Assembly (NCBI GenBank): GCA_903837605.1
Contig: CAILVF010000001.1
Span: 62,001-126,000 of the forward strand
Reading direction: 5' to 3'
Source of the DNA: an uncultured Bacteroidales bacterium
Lineage (GTDB): Bacteria; Bacteroidota; Bacteroidia; Bacteroidales; FEN-979
DNA length: 64,000 nucleotides
How positions within the stretch are numbered: the first letter of the stretch is position 1; the number at the start of each line of letters is the position of its first letter. This document shows positions 24,850 through 34,416 of the stretch, piece by piece. The notes under the pieces are model-generated. The model worked only from the letters and a program-made list of their open reading frames with translations, was not told where the DNA came from and ran no database searches. A program made the position numbers and the translations under genes.

Positions 24850-25317
24850 TTATTTAAATGTCATAGTGTCCTTTGCCGTAATTTTCTCGCAATAATGACA
24901 GCGCAGCTTCAGATCTTCCTTATTGACCACATCAAACCTTGTTACAACGTCTTCGACGTTCGTGATGCAGTTGGGATTGAAGCACTTGACGATCTTTTCA
25001 ACCTTGGAAGGGATTTCAACATTCTTTTTCTCGCTTACGCTGAAGTTCTTGATCAGGATAAGGGTTGCCGAAGGAGCTACGAGAGCGATCTTGTTGATCT
25101 CATCACTTTTGAAAAATTTATTGCTGACCTTGATGATCCCTTTTTTGCCCATTTTCTGGCTTTCAAGGTTCGTTCCGATAAGCAACTGGTCGTTATATTC
25201 CATCAGGTTGAGTATCCTCAGAACCTGGTAAACGCTGTGAGAGGGGATATGATCGATTACCGTACCGTTTTCAATAGCCGATACTTTTAATTCTTTCCTT
25301 TGATCTGTTTTTTCCAT
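24850..25317 (-). CDS. pyrI: aspartate carbamoyltransferase regulatory subunit
   Basis: A 155-residue regulatory chain that binds nucleotides and links the catalytic trimers of aspartate transcarbamoylase, giving feedback control of pyrimidine synthesis. The nucleotide-binding N-terminal domain (about 8-100) precedes a zinc domain with four cysteines in the CFNPNC and CHYC motifs. Length is normal for the family. It begins 15 bp after the pyrB stop, the usual pyrBI order. Confidence 0.95.
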   Translation of the reverse strand: MEKTDQRKELKVSAIENGTVIDHIPSHSVYQVLRILNLMEYNDQLLIGTNLESQKMGKKGIIKVSNKFFKSDEINKIALVAPSATLILIKNFSVSEKKNVEIPSKVEKIVKCFNPNCITNVEDVVTRFDVVNKEDLKLRCHYCEKITAKDTMTFK

Positions 25318-25332
25318 GATTCCTGATTTTTT

Positions 25333-26244
25333 TTATTCAACAACTCCAAGTATAGCTGCAAGCAATGCCTGGCGTACAAAAACCCCGTTCAGGGCCTGGG
25401 TGAAATAATATGCTTTCGGGTTGTCGTCAACGTCGTAAGTGATCTCATTGACCCTTGGCAGCGGGTGAAGGATCTTAAGGTTCGATTTGGCATCGTCAAG
25501 CATGTTGTTCCTGAGGATGTATGAATTCTTCACTTTTTCGTATTCCATAGGGTCCTGGAACCTTTCCTTCTGGATACGGGTCATATACAGTATATCGACT
25601 TTGGGAATGATATCGTGTATATCGGTGTACTGGTGGTATGCCAGCTGTTTCTCTTTGATATGCATTTTTACTGAACTAGGTAATTTCAGTTCTGCCGGTG
25701 AAACAAGGTGAAATGTGGTGTTATAATTGCACAGGGCCATCGTCAGGGAATGAACTGTACGACCGTACTTGAGATCTCCCACAAATGCTACATTGAGGTT
25801 GTCGAGGGTTCCCTGGGTTTTCCTGATCGAATAAAGATCAAGAAGTGTTTGGGTGGGATGCTGGTTTGCACCGTCCCCGGCATTGATCACCGGAACCCGG
25901 CTTACTTCACTGGCAAACCTTGCGCTGCCTTCTCTTGGATGCCGCATTACAATGATATCAGCATAATTACTGACTGTTCTTATGGTGTCCCTAAGGGATT
26001 CACCTTTCTGAACGCTGGAACTTCCGGGTTCCGAGAAACCGATTACCCTTGCCCCAAGCCTTGTCGCTGCGCTTTCAAAACTAAGCCGCGTCCTGGTCGA
26101 AGGTTCAAAAAACAAGGTTGCAACAACGTAATCTTCAAGAATGCGCTGCTTGGGACGTCTTTCAAAAGCCCCGGCCAGGTCAAGTATATGGATGTGATCC
26201 TCCCTGGAGAAATCATTGATGGAGACCAAACTTTTATTCTTCAT
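25333..26244 (-). CDS. pyrB: aspartate carbamoyltransferase catalytic subunit
   Basis: A 303-residue enzyme that condenses carbamoyl phosphate and aspartate in the first committed step of pyrimidine synthesis. The carbamoyl-phosphate loop [12 protein letters not shown], the MRHPREG motif, HPTQTLLD and the aspartate-binding HPLPR motif are present. The ATG at 26244 is preferred over an upstream TTG at 26277. It is transcribed with pyrI, after the terminator of the upstream gene, from a promoter that must lie in the roughly 40 bp between; GATATTTG there is a near match to the -7 box. Confidence 0.96.
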   Translation of the reverse strand: MKNKSLVSINDFSREDHIHILDLAGAFERRPKQRILEDYVVATLFFEPSTRTRLSFESAATRLGARVIGFSEPGSSSVQKGESLRDTIRTVSNYADIIVMRHPREGSARFASEVSRVPVINAGDGANQHPTQTLLDLYSIRKTQGTLDNLNVAFVGDLKYGRTVHSLTMALCNYNTTFHLVSPAELKLPSSVKMHIKEKQLAYHQYTDIHDIIPKVDILYMTRIQKERFQDPMEYEKVKNSYILRNNMLDDAKSNLKILHPLPRVNEITYDVDDNPKAYYFTQALNGVFVRQALLAAILGVVE

Positions 26245-26272
26245 GACAGTAAAATTTATGCATAACAAATAT

Positions 26273-26305
26273 CGCAAAAAAAAATCCCGGCTAAACCGGG
26301 ATTTT
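26273..26305 (-). terminator. terminator after the cpgS-like gene
   Basis: AAAATCCCGG (26281-26290) and CCGGGATTTT (26296-26305) make a perfect 10-bp stem with a five-base loop, and on the minus strand it is followed by a run of T. It separates the cpgS-like gene from pyrBI. Confidence 0.88.
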
Positions 26306-26310
26306 AATAA

Positions 26311-27648
26311 TTATTTGATTTTATTTTTCTTCAGGAAATCATTGAGGATCCCTGTCAGGTCGGGCTGGCCGATCTCCTGCAGATCATAATAGACCCGGGT
26401 GTTGGGCTTTTTGATCTTGATGATACGGTTCAGGTCGATTGGGGTCGCAATGATGACCGAATCGCACTTTACCTTATTAACGGTAGCTTCAAGGTCTTTT
26501 ACCTGCTGGTCACCGTAACCCATTGCAGGTAACAGTGTTCCTATATTAGGATAGAGACGGAATGTCTCAGCCAGTTTACCTACTACATATGGCCGTGGGT
26601 CAACAAGTTCGGCAGCTCCGTACTTCTGTGCGGCAACAATGCCTGCTCCAAGTTTCATCTCACCGTGGGTCAATGTGGGGCCGTCTTCGATCACCAGGAC
26701 CTTCTTCCCTCGGATGATCTCGGGATTGTCAACGCGGATAGGTGAAGCTCCGTCAACTACGATAGCCTTGGGATTCAGCTTCTGGATGTTGTTGCGTACC
26801 GTTGTGATATTCTCGGGATAAGCCGAATCGATCTTATTGATTACAACTACATCGGAAATCCTTACATTCACTTCACCGGGATAATAACCAACTTCTGCAC
26901 CCGGGCGGTGAGGATCGGCAACAGTGATCATCAGGTCGGGTTTGTAAAAGGGGAAGTCGTTATTTCCGCCGTCCCACAGGATCACATCACAACCCTTGGG
27001 GTCTTTTTCAGCGGCGCGGAGGATGGCTTCATAATCCACTCCTGCATAAATTACATTCCCGCGCACAACGTGAGGTTCGTATTCTTCCATCTCTTCGATG
27101 GTGCATTTATGCTTTGCAAGATCCTTAACAGTTGCAAAACGCTGAACCTTCTGTGCAACCAGGTCCCCGTAAGGCATGGGATGGCGCACTGCGACTACCT
27201 TAAGCCCTTTTTCCATGAGGATTTCGATGACCCTGCGCGAAGTCTGGCTCTTTCCGCAACCTGTGCGTGTTGCACACACTGCGATCACAGGCTTGGTGCT
27301 TTTGACCATGGTGTCCCTGGGGCCGAGAAGCAGGAAGTTCGCTCCTGATGCATTCACCAGTGCACTCATGTTCATAACCCTTGCGTAAGGTACGTCGCTG
27401 TATGCAAAATTACAGATGTCGACCTTGAATTTCTTGATAAGTTCGGGTAATTCGGCTTCAACAAAGATTGGGATCCCTTTAGGATAGAGTTTCCCGGCTA
27501 ATGCAGCAGGATATTTCCTTCCTGCAATATCGGGTATCTGTGCTGCAGTAAAGGCAACTACATTGAAATCCGCGTTATCGCGGTAATAAGTGTTGAAATT
27601 GTGAAAATCTCTTCCGGCCGCGCCGATAATAATTACATTTTTCTTCAT
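26311..27648 (-). CDS. cyclic 2,3-diphosphoglycerate synthase-like GTPase
   Basis: A 445-residue cytosolic P-loop protein. The N-terminus MKKNVIIIGAAGRDFHNFN begins a Rossmann-like domain, and the P-loop TRTGCGKSQTSR lies near residue 130. The family is annotated as cyclic 2,3-diphosphoglycerate synthetase (CpgS), named after the archaeal enzyme, but bacterial members are common in anaerobes and their true reaction is not well established. It is divergent from argS and has its own promoter at 27683-27713. The family is recognised with good confidence, the reaction much less so. Confidence 0.82.
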   Translation of the reverse strand: MKKNVIIIGAAGRDFHNFNTYYRDNADFNVVAFTAAQIPDIAGRKYPAALAGKLYPKGIPIFVEAELPELIKKFKVDICNFAYSDVPYARVMNMSALVNASGANFLLLGPRDTMVKSTKPVIAVCATRTGCGKSQTSRRVIEILMEKGLKVVAVRHPMPYGDLVAQKVQRFATVKDLAKHKCTIEEMEEYEPHVVRGNVIYAGVDYEAILRAAEKDPKGCDVILWDGGNNDFPFYKPDLMITVADPHRPGAEVGYYPGEVNVRISDVVVINKIDSAYPENITTVRNNIQKLNPKAIVVDGASPIRVDNPEIIRGKKVLVIEDGPTLTHGEMKLGAGIVAAQKYGAAELVDPRPYVVGKLAETFRLYPNIGTLLPAMGYGDQQVKDLEATVNKVKCDSVIIATPIDLNRIIKIKKPNTRVYYDLQEIGQPDLTGILNDFLKKNKIK

Positions 27649-27682
27649 ATAGTGTGTGTTATAATGTTGTCCCGAATTTTTG

Positions 27683-27713
27683 CAAAAGTACTGATAATTG
27701 GGGAATTAAACAA
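27683..27713 (-). promoter_or_regulatory. promoter of the cpgS-like gene
   Basis: The minus strand shows TTG (27713-27711), a 20-base spacer and TACTTTTG (27690-27683). It is back to back with the argS -7 box at 27728. Confidence 0.65.
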
Positions 27714-27727
27714 AACCAAAAAACAGC

Positions 27728-27735
27728 TACTTTTG
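27728..27735 (+). promoter_or_regulatory. -7 promoter box of argS
   Basis: TACTTTTG followed by C, 18 bases before the ATG at 27754, which implies a leader of only 10-15 bases. Confidence 0.55.
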
Positions 27736-27753
27736 CAAAATATATTGAAACAG

Positions 27754-29544
27754 ATGTTTGAAAAACGCCTTCTTGAAGCAGCACAAAAAGCCATACGTGA
27801 ATTGTATTCACAGGATTTTGATTTGTCTAAACTCACTATTGAACGAACCAAAAAAGAAATAGAAGGTGATTATACCATTGTGATCTTCCCATTATTAAAA
27901 ATTTCGCGAAAAAGCCCTGAACAAACGGCAAAGGAGCTTGGCGAGGTACTTCTGAAAGAGCTGCCTGTGCTTTGCGGCTTCAACGTTATTAAAGGCTTTC
28001 TCAACCTCATCCTTTCCGATGAATACTGGCTGTCGTTCCTTGCCGGTAATTACCAACGCCAGGAATATGGCATAAGCCAGGTCATGAGGGAGGAGAAAGT
28101 TGTTCTTGAATACAGCTCTCCCAACACGAACAAACCACTCCACCTTGGTCATATCAGGAATAACCTTTTAGGGTATTCCCTTGCCAACATACTTTCGGCA
28201 AACGGTTATCCGGTAGTTAAGGTGAACCTTGTTAATGACCGCGGAATACACATCTGCAAATCCATGCTTGCCTACATGAAATGGGGTGGTGATGAAACTC
28301 CGAAATCTTCGGGTCTTAAAGGTGATAAGCTGATCGGTAAATACTACGTGCTTTTCGAAACACATTATAAAAACGAGATCAGGGATCTGATGGATAAAGG
28401 TCTCACTGAAGATGAAGCCGGGCAGCAGGCTCCGCTTATCATGGAGGCCAGGGAGATCCTGAGGAAGTGGGAGGCCCATGACCATGAGACCATTTATCTT
28501 TGGAAACAGATGAACGGATGGGCTTACCAGGGCTTTAATGAGACGTATAAAACCCTTGGAGTTGATTTCGACAGGATTTACTATGAAAGTGAAACATACC
28601 TCCTGGGGAAGGAACTTGTACTGGAAGGACTTGAAAAAGGAGTTTTGAACAGTAGGGAGGATGGAAGTGTATGGATAGACCTTAGTGCAGAGGGCCTTGA
28701 TGAAAAGCTCCTGCAGCGCTCCGACGGTACATCGGTATATATGACCCAGGATCTCGGGACCGCCCAGCTCAGGTATGACGATTATCATCCCTCCCAGATG
28801 ATCTATGTTGTAGGCAATGAACAAAATTATCATTTCGATGTTCTGAAAAGGGTTTTGCTTAAACTTGGCAAGCCTTATGCCCCGCGGATATTCCATTTAT
28901 CCTACGGTATGGTTGAACTTCCCGAGGGTAAAATGAAATCGAGGGAGGGAAAAGTTGTTGACGCAGATGACCTGATGGAAGAAATGTTTTCAACAGCCGG
29001 GGAAATGACCATGGAGCTTGGTAAAGTCAGTGAATTTCCCGGTAAGGAAGCCCGGAAGTTATTTGAAACCATCGGCCTGGGGGCTTTGAAATATTTCATA
29101 CTTAAAGTGGATCCGAAAAAAAACATGCTTTTCGATCCTAAAGAATCTATTGATTTTAACGGGAATACCGGGCCTTTTATACAATACACCTATGCCCGCA
29201 TAAACTCATTGGTTTCAAAAGCCATTGCACAGCAATTAATGCCCCATCAGGATGTTTTGCCTGCCGGAAGCAGGCTCATGCTTCAGGAAAAAGAGATTAT
29301 CAAATTACTGATGGCTTATCCCCAAATAACAAAGCAGGCTGCCGATGAGCTGAATCCTGCGGTTGTCGCCAACTATGTATATGACCTGGCTAAATCTTAT
29401 AACCATTTTTACCAGGAGATCCCTGTTCTAAAAGAGGAAAATGCAGATTTGCGGCAGCTAAGGCTTATGCTTTCTGTCTTCACTGCTTCAGTGATTGGCA
29501 AGTCCTTGAAATTGCTGGGGATCGACAGCCCTGAAAGGATGTAG
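27754..29544 (+). CDS. argS: arginyl-tRNA synthetase
   Basis: A class I synthetase of 596 residues that charges tRNA-Arg. The sequence has the N-terminal Add1 domain, the HIGH-type motif PLHLGHIRN within SSPNTNKPLHLGH, and KMKSREGKVV in place of the canonical KMSKS loop, as is usual for ArgRS. It ends with the helical anticodon-binding domain. The ATG at 27754 follows a TACTTTTG promoter box; longer in-frame extensions upstream would run through that promoter and the divergent gene, so they are rejected. Confidence 0.97.
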   Translation: MFEKRLLEAAQKAIRELYSQDFDLSKLTIERTKKEIEGDYTIVIFPLLKISRKSPEQTAKELGEVLLKELPVLCGFNVIKGFLNLILSDEYWLSFLAGNYQRQEYGISQVMREEKVVLEYSSPNTNKPLHLGHIRNNLLGYSLANILSANGYPVVKVNLVNDRGIHICKSMLAYMKWGGDETPKSSGLKGDKLIGKYYVLFETHYKNEIRDLMDKGLTEDEAGQQAPLIMEAREILRKWEAHDHETIYLWKQMNGWAYQGFNETYKTLGVDFDRIYYESETYLLGKELVLEGLEKGVLNSREDGSVWIDLSAEGLDEKLLQRSDGTSVYMTQDLGTAQLRYDDYHPSQMIYVVGNEQNYHFDVLKRVLLKLGKPYAPRIFHLSYGMVELPEGKMKSREGKVVDADDLMEEMFSTAGEMTMELGKVSEFPGKEARKLFETIGLGALKYFILKVDPKKNMLFDPKESIDFNGNTGPFIQYTYARINSLVSKAIAQQLMPHQDVLPAGSRLMLQEKEIIKLLMAYPQITKQAADELNPAVVANYVYDLAKSYNHFYQEIPVLKEENADLRQLRLMLSVFTASVIGKSLKLLGIDSPERM

Positions 29545-29566
29545 GCAGGATACAAAAAAGAATCCT

Positions 29567-29574
29567 TACCTTTG
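29567..29574 (+). promoter_or_regulatory. -7 promoter box of ffh
   Basis: TACCTTTG followed by C matches the TAnnTTTG consensus, 20 bases before the ATG at 29594. Confidence 0.5.
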
Positions 29575-29593
29575 CAGCCCAAAAAAATAAGCG

Positions 29594-30928
29594 ATGTTTG
29601 AAGGATTAAGTGATAAACTCGACAGGGCTTTTAAAGTTCTTAAGGGCCATGGGCATATCACGGAAATAAATGTGGCTGAGACGCTCAAGGATGTGCGTAA
29701 AGCCCTTCTCGACGCCGATGTCAGTTTTAAAATAGCCAAGCAGTTTACTGATCAGGTCAAGGACAAAGCCATGGGCGAAAATGTCCTTACCTCAGTTTCG
29801 CCGGGCCAGCTGATGGTTAAGATCGTGCACGACGAGCTGGTTGAACTGATGGGTGGACAAAAAACCGAGATCAACCTGAAAGCCGACCCGGCAATATTCC
29901 TGATAGCAGGCTTACAGGGATCGGGGAAGACAACTTTTTCGGCCAAACTGGCGCATTATCTTAAAACTAAGAGGGGCAGGAACCCCATGCTTATAGCCGG
30001 CGACGTTTACCGTCCCGCCGCTATCGACCAGTTAAAAGTCCTTGGTGAACAGATCGACGTTAAAGTCTTTACTGAGGACGGCAGCACTGATCCTGTTAAA
30101 ATTGTAAAACACGGCATTTCACATGCGAAGGATTACGGGCATAACGTAGTCATCATCGATACGGCAGGCCGCCTGGCTGTCGATGAGCAGATGATGGATG
30201 AAATCTATAATATTAAACAGGCGGTCAATCCTCATGAAATCCTGTTTGTGGTTGACTCGATGACAGGGCAGGATGCCGTTAATACGGCCAAAGCCTTTAA
30301 TGAGAGACTCGATTTTGACGGAGTCGTGCTTACAAAGCTTGACGGTGACACCCGCGGGGGTGCTGCCCTCAGTATCAAGTCGGTGGTTAACAAACCCATC
30401 AAATTTGTCGGTCTCGGCGAAAAGATGGATGCCCTGGATGTTTTTTACCCGGAACGAATGGCCGACCGGATCCTCGGCATGGGCGACATTGTTTCGCTTG
30501 TAGAAAAAGCCCAGGAACAATTCGACGAGGAGGAAGCCAAGAAGCTTCAGAAAAAGATTGCCAAGAACCAGTTCAATTTTGACGATTTCCTTGCCCAGAT
30601 CAAGCAGATCAAGAAAATGGGAAACGTGAAGGACCTTCTGGGCATGCTACCTGGTATGGGCAAAGCATTGAGGGATGTCGACATTGATGACAATGCTTTC
30701 AAGGGGATAGAAGCGATAATCTGCTCCATGACGGCTGCAGAACGGAGTGATCCTGCCATTCTCAATGGCAGCAGGCGTAAACGTATTGCCGAAGGCTCCG
30801 GGACTACCATACAGGATGTAAATAAACTTATCAAGCAATTTGACGATACCCGTAAAATGATGAAAATGGTTACGGCCAACAAAGGCCGCAACATGGGCAA
30901 TATCATGCGGAATATGCGCCAGAACTAA
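29594..30928 (+). CDS. ffh: signal recognition particle protein Ffh
   Basis: The 444-residue SRP54 GTPase that binds 4.5S RNA and signal sequences and delivers ribosomes to the membrane. The N domain (1-90) is followed by the G domain with GLQGSGKTT, DTAGRL and TKLDGD, and the methionine-rich M domain (about 300-444) with LLGMLPGMG and a basic C-terminus. All motifs are intact. It is followed 10 bp later by folD, so the genes are probably cotranscribed. No 4.5S RNA gene was noticed nearby. Confidence 0.97.
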   Translation: MFEGLSDKLDRAFKVLKGHGHITEINVAETLKDVRKALLDADVSFKIAKQFTDQVKDKAMGENVLTSVSPGQLMVKIVHDELVELMGGQKTEINLKADPAIFLIAGLQGSGKTTFSAKLAHYLKTKRGRNPMLIAGDVYRPAAIDQLKVLGEQIDVKVFTEDGSTDPVKIVKHGISHAKDYGHNVVIIDTAGRLAVDEQMMDEIYNIKQAVNPHEILFVVDSMTGQDAVNTAKAFNERLDFDGVVLTKLDGDTRGGAALSIKSVVNKPIKFVGLGEKMDALDVFYPERMADRILGMGDIVSLVEKAQEQFDEEEAKKLQKKIAKNQFNFDDFLAQIKQIKKMGNVKDLLGMLPGMGKALRDVDIDDNAFKGIEAIICSMTAAERSDPAILNGSRRKRIAEGSGTTIQDVNKLIKQFDDTRKMMKMVTANKGRNMGNIMRNMRQN

Positions 30929-30937
30929 TTCTATTAT

Positions 30938-31819
30938 ATGATTCTTCTCGACGGCAAAACAATATCGGAAAACATCAAATCGGAGATTGCAAAGGAGGTT
31001 AAGCTTGAGTTTATCGACAAGGGTAAACCTGCGCCTCACCTGGCAGCGGTGCTTGTAGGCGAAGATCCTGCAAGCCAGACTTATGTGACGAATAAGGAGA
31101 AATCCTGCAAAGAAGTCGGGTTTACTTCATCCGTTTATAAATATCCCGGGAATTTTACTGAAAAAAACCTGCTTGAAGTTGTAGATTTTCTTAATAATGA
31201 CGGGGATGTTGACGGTTTTATCGTCCAGCTTCCTCTCCCGAAACATATCAATGAACACAAAGTGATTGAAAGGATCAGCCCATTTAAAGATGTCGACGGT
31301 TTCCATCCGGCAAATGTCGGGCGTATGATGCTGAACCTTCCTTCATTTCTTCCTGCAACCCCTTATGGTATCATGACAATGCTTGAGCGTTATCATATTG
31401 AAACCGAGGGGAAGCATGTTGTAGTCCTTGGACGGAGTAATATCGTAGGTACGCCAATAAGCCTCATGCTTTCGAGGAAAGCAAAAAATGCGAATGCAAC
31501 GGTTACTCTCTGCCACAGTTACACCCCTGACATTAAAAAATTCAGCCTTGATGCCGACATCCTGATAGTTGCCATGGGCAAATTGGGATTTGTCACTGCC
31601 GACATGGTTAAACAGGGCGCTGTGGTGATTGATGTGGGGATGCACCGTGTACCCGCCGCTGATACAAAATCGGGCTTCAGGCTAAAGGGAGATGTGCGTT
31701 TCGACGAGGTCTCAAAGAAATGCTCTGCAATAACCCCGGTCCCGGGAGGAGTGGGGCTTATGACAATAGTTTCCCTTCTTCTTAATACCCTGAAGGCCGC
31801 AAAGAAAGAAATCAAATAA
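30938..31819 (+). CDS. folD: bifunctional methylenetetrahydrofolate dehydrogenase/cyclohydrolase
   Basis: A 293-residue cytosolic enzyme that interconverts 5,10-methylene-, methenyl- and 10-formyl-tetrahydrofolate using NADP. The catalytic region SQTYVTNKEK, VQLPLPKH, the Rossmann motif LGRSNIVGTP and the C-terminal TPVPGGVGLMT motif are all present. Length matches the family. It lies between ffh and queE with short gaps in a same-strand run. Confidence 0.97.
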   Translation: MILLDGKTISENIKSEIAKEVKLEFIDKGKPAPHLAAVLVGEDPASQTYVTNKEKSCKEVGFTSSVYKYPGNFTEKNLLEVVDFLNNDGDVDGFIVQLPLPKHINEHKVIERISPFKDVDGFHPANVGRMMLNLPSFLPATPYGIMTMLERYHIETEGKHVVVLGRSNIVGTPISLMLSRKAKNANATVTLCHSYTPDIKKFSLDADILIVAMGKLGFVTADMVKQGAVVIDVGMHRVPAADTKSGFRLKGDVRFDEVSKKCSAITPVPGGVGLMTIVSLLLNTLKAAKKEIK

Positions 31820-31825
31820 GTCTCT

Positions 31826-32458
31826 TTGGATAAGACTGCAGATATTTTATTGGACGAAGGGAAACTGCTTCCCGTTATGGAAGAATTTTATACTCTCCAG
31901 GGCGAGGGTTACAATACCGGGCAGGCGGCTTACTTTATCCGCATCGGCGGCTGTGACGTAGGTTGCAGCTGGTGCGACATCAAAGAAAGCTGGGATGCCC
32001 GGCTTTATCCGCCTGTTGATACGAATGGGGTCATTGCGAGAGCGATTGAATTCCCCGGAAAGGCCGTAGTCATCACGGGAGGTGAACCCCTTAATTACAA
32101 TCTGAATTATCTTTCACAGGGGCTGCGGCAGCATCATGTTAAAATTTATATAGAGACTTCAGGCTCCCGGCCTTTAAGCGGAGATCCTGACTGGATATGC
32201 CTTTCACCAAAAAAAAGCAGCCCTCCCCTGGACGAGATCTGCATTAAAGCAGATGAGCTAAAGGTGATTATCCAGGATGAATCAGATCTTGGCTGGGCTG
32301 AGGAAAACAAGGAAAGAGTTACGCCTGGTTGCCTGTTATATCTTCAGCCCGAATGGAGCCGGAGGAATACAATATTGCCCCGCATCATCAGTTATATCAT
32401 GGAACACCCTCAATGGAGGGTCTCATTGCAGAGCCATAAATACATGAGAATACCGTGA
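31826..32458 (+). CDS. queE: 7-carboxy-7-deazaguanine synthase
   Basis: A radical SAM enzyme of 210 residues in the preQ0/queuosine pathway, converting 6-carboxytetrahydropterin to 7-carboxy-7-deazaguanine. The cluster motif CDVGCSWCD gives CX3CX2C, preceded by EEFYTLQGEGY and followed by the GGEPL motif. The start is taken as TTG at 31826, because homologues normally have some residues before the EEFYT motif; ATG at 31877 would remove these and remains possible. Its stop codon overlaps the GTG start of the next gene. Confidence 0.93.
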   Translation: MDKTADILLDEGKLLPVMEEFYTLQGEGYNTGQAAYFIRIGGCDVGCSWCDIKESWDARLYPPVDTNGVIARAIEFPGKAVVITGGEPLNYNLNYLSQGLRQHHVKIYIETSGSRPLSGDPDWICLSPKKSSPPLDEICIKADELKVIIQDESDLGWAEENKERVTPGCLLYLQPEWSRRNTILPRIISYIMEHPQWRVSLQSHKYMRIP

Positions 32459-34407
32459 AAATCCTGTATACTGCATCCTGCATCCTTTTCATCATGCTGC
32501 TTGCCTTCGGTGCCCAGGCCCAGCAAGCGGGCAATCAGTTATCCACAAGCAATAAAAAGGCCGAAAAGGCATTTGATGCCGCGTTGCAGGCATACCAGTC
32601 GCGTGATTACAACCAGGCCATTATTGAAGTTACCCAGGCGCTCAGGGCAGATTCAAATTTCTGTGAAGCCCTGGTCCTTAAGGGAGACCTTTTTTCGGAC
32701 CTGAAAAAGCCTGCTGAAGCAATTACTGAGTATAAGAAAGTTCTCAGGATAAATCCCCTTTTCTCGAACAACCTCTATTTTATTATCGGCTCACTGGAAC
32801 TTCTTATAGGAAGATATGGTGATGCTGAACTGGATTTTTCCACTTATCTCGAAGGAAAGAATGTACCCGAAATCAAGCGGAAAAAAGCCGTTTCCCAGCT
32901 TGCAAATGCAAGATTCGGGCTTGAAGCAAGCCTCCATGCAGTTCCCTTTGAGCCGGTAAACCTTGGCGACAGCATCAATACCCGGTACGATGAATATATT
33001 AATGTTATCACTACCGACGGGGAAAAATTGTATTTCACCAGGAAGATCCCCAGGAGTGAAAAAAGTCCTGATCTCAGGGGATATGAAGAGGACTTTTATT
33101 CATCCCTCAAAGCCGATTCGGCCCATTGGAGGAATGCGATCAGCCTTGGGCGCCCGATTAATACTTCGGGTAACGAAGGTGCGTTGAACATCTCACCCGA
33201 CTTGCAATATCTCTTCTTTGCAGGATGTGACCGTCCCGACGGCCTGGGGAGTTGCGACCTTTACTGGGCGAAAAGGACCGGAGGCACGTGGACCGAGCCT
33301 GAAAACCTTGGTCCCGTTGTGAATTCCACTTCATGGGATTCACAACCCTGTTTTGCTTCGGATGGCAAAACCCTGTATTTCGCCAGTAAACGCGCCGGAG
33401 GGAAGGGCAGTTCGGATATCTGGAAAACAGAGCTGAATGCCGATGGAAGCTGGACCGAGCCTGTCAACCTGGGCGATTCTGTTAATACAGCTTTTGAGGA
33501 GATGGCGCCGTTTATCCATGGCGACGGGCAAACCCTGTACTTTTCATCCAAAGGCCATCCCGGTATGGGCGGATTTGACCTGTTCTATTCCCGCAGGAAG
33601 CCCGATAATACATGGAGCAAAGCTGTCAACCTGGGTTTCCCGATCAACACTTTTTCAGATGAAATGGTAATCGTAGTAAATTCAAGAGGGGATAAAGCGT
33701 ATATATCATCAGACAAATTCGGAGGAAGAGGCCGGCAGGATATTTACGAGTTCCCTTTGTATGCAGAAGCACGCCCCATGCCCTCAACCTATTTTAAAGG
33801 GATTGTATTCGACAGCGAGACAAAAAACAGGCTCCAGGCAAGATTTGAACTTACCAACCTGGAAGACGGGAAGATCGTTGGCAGTTCATTCTCGGATCCC
33901 GTAAACGGTGAATTCATGCTTGTCCTGCCTTCCGATAAAGATTATGCCCTCAACGTTTCTAAGGACGGTTACCTTTTTTATTCCGATAATTTCTCCCTGA
34001 AAGGACAGCATGGTATTGACAAGCCCTTCATCAGGAACATCGGCCTTAAACTTGTCAAAGTGGGTGAAACTGTAATTCTCAGGAATATTTTCTTTGATAC
34101 GGATAAATTCTCACTTAAACCTGAATCTGTTGCCGAACTTAACAAACTGCTTGACCTGCTGAAGGCAAACCCCTCGATAAAGCTTGAACTCAGCGGCCAT
34201 ACCGACATCATGGGGACACCGGCGCATAACCTTGAACTCTCTGAAAACAGGGCAAAAGCAGTCTATGAATACCTGCTTGCAAATGGAATAACAGCTTCCC
34301 GACTGAGTTTCAAAGGGTACGGACAAACACGTCCGGTTGATTCGAACGATACCGGGCAGGGCAGGGCCAACAACAGGCGCACCGAGTTCAGGGTCACCGG
34401 GAAATAA
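32455..34407 (+). CDS. PorE-like OmpA family outer-membrane protein
   Basis: A 650-residue envelope protein. A signal peptide (1-22, ending GAQAQ) is followed by TPR-like helices (35-160), a PD40 beta-propeller with repeated LYF(A/S)S motifs (170-430), a carboxypeptidase regulatory-like beta sandwich (445-530) and an OmpA C-terminal peptidoglycan-binding domain with SGHTDIMGT and ENRAKAVYEYL. This order of domains is that of the T9SS component PorE, which tethers the machine to peptidoglycan. Many paralogues with this architecture exist, so assignment to PorE itself is uncertain. The GTG start overlaps the queE stop (GTGA). Confidence 0.85.
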   Translation: MKILYTASCILFIMLLAFGAQAQQAGNQLSTSNKKAEKAFDAALQAYQSRDYNQAIIEVTQALRADSNFCEALVLKGDLFSDLKKPAEAITEYKKVLRINPLFSNNLYFIIGSLELLIGRYGDAELDFSTYLEGKNVPEIKRKKAVSQLANARFGLEASLHAVPFEPVNLGDSINTRYDEYINVITTDGEKLYFTRKIPRSEKSPDLRGYEEDFYSSLKADSAHWRNAISLGRPINTSGNEGALNISPDLQYLFFAGCDRPDGLGSCDLYWAKRTGGTWTEPENLGPVVNSTSWDSQPCFASDGKTLYFASKRAGGKGSSDIWKTELNADGSWTEPVNLGDSVNTAFEEMAPFIHGDGQTLYFSSKGHPGMGGFDLFYSRRKPDNTWSKAVNLGFPINTFSDEMVIVVNSRGDKAYISSDKFGGRGRQDIYEFPLYAEARPMPSTYFKGIVFDSETKNRLQARFELTNLEDGKIVGSSFSDPVNGEFMLVLPSDKDYALNVSKDGYLFYSDNFSLKGQHGIDKPFIRNIGLKLVKVGETVILRNIFFDTDKFSLKPESVAELNKLLDLLKANPSIKLELSGHTDIMGTPAHNLELSENRAKAVYEYLLANGITASRLSFKGYGQTRPVDSNDTGQGRANNRRTEFRVTGK

Positions 34408-34416
34408 TCCCCGCCT

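Noticed and set aside
24724-25290. A 188-residue plus-strand frame
   Set aside because: Lies opposite pyrI, which has intact family motifs.
25708-26265. A 185-residue plus-strand frame
   Set aside because: Opposite pyrB, with no recognisable content.
28168-28896. A 242-residue minus-strand frame
   Set aside because: Antisense to argS, which is plainly the real gene.
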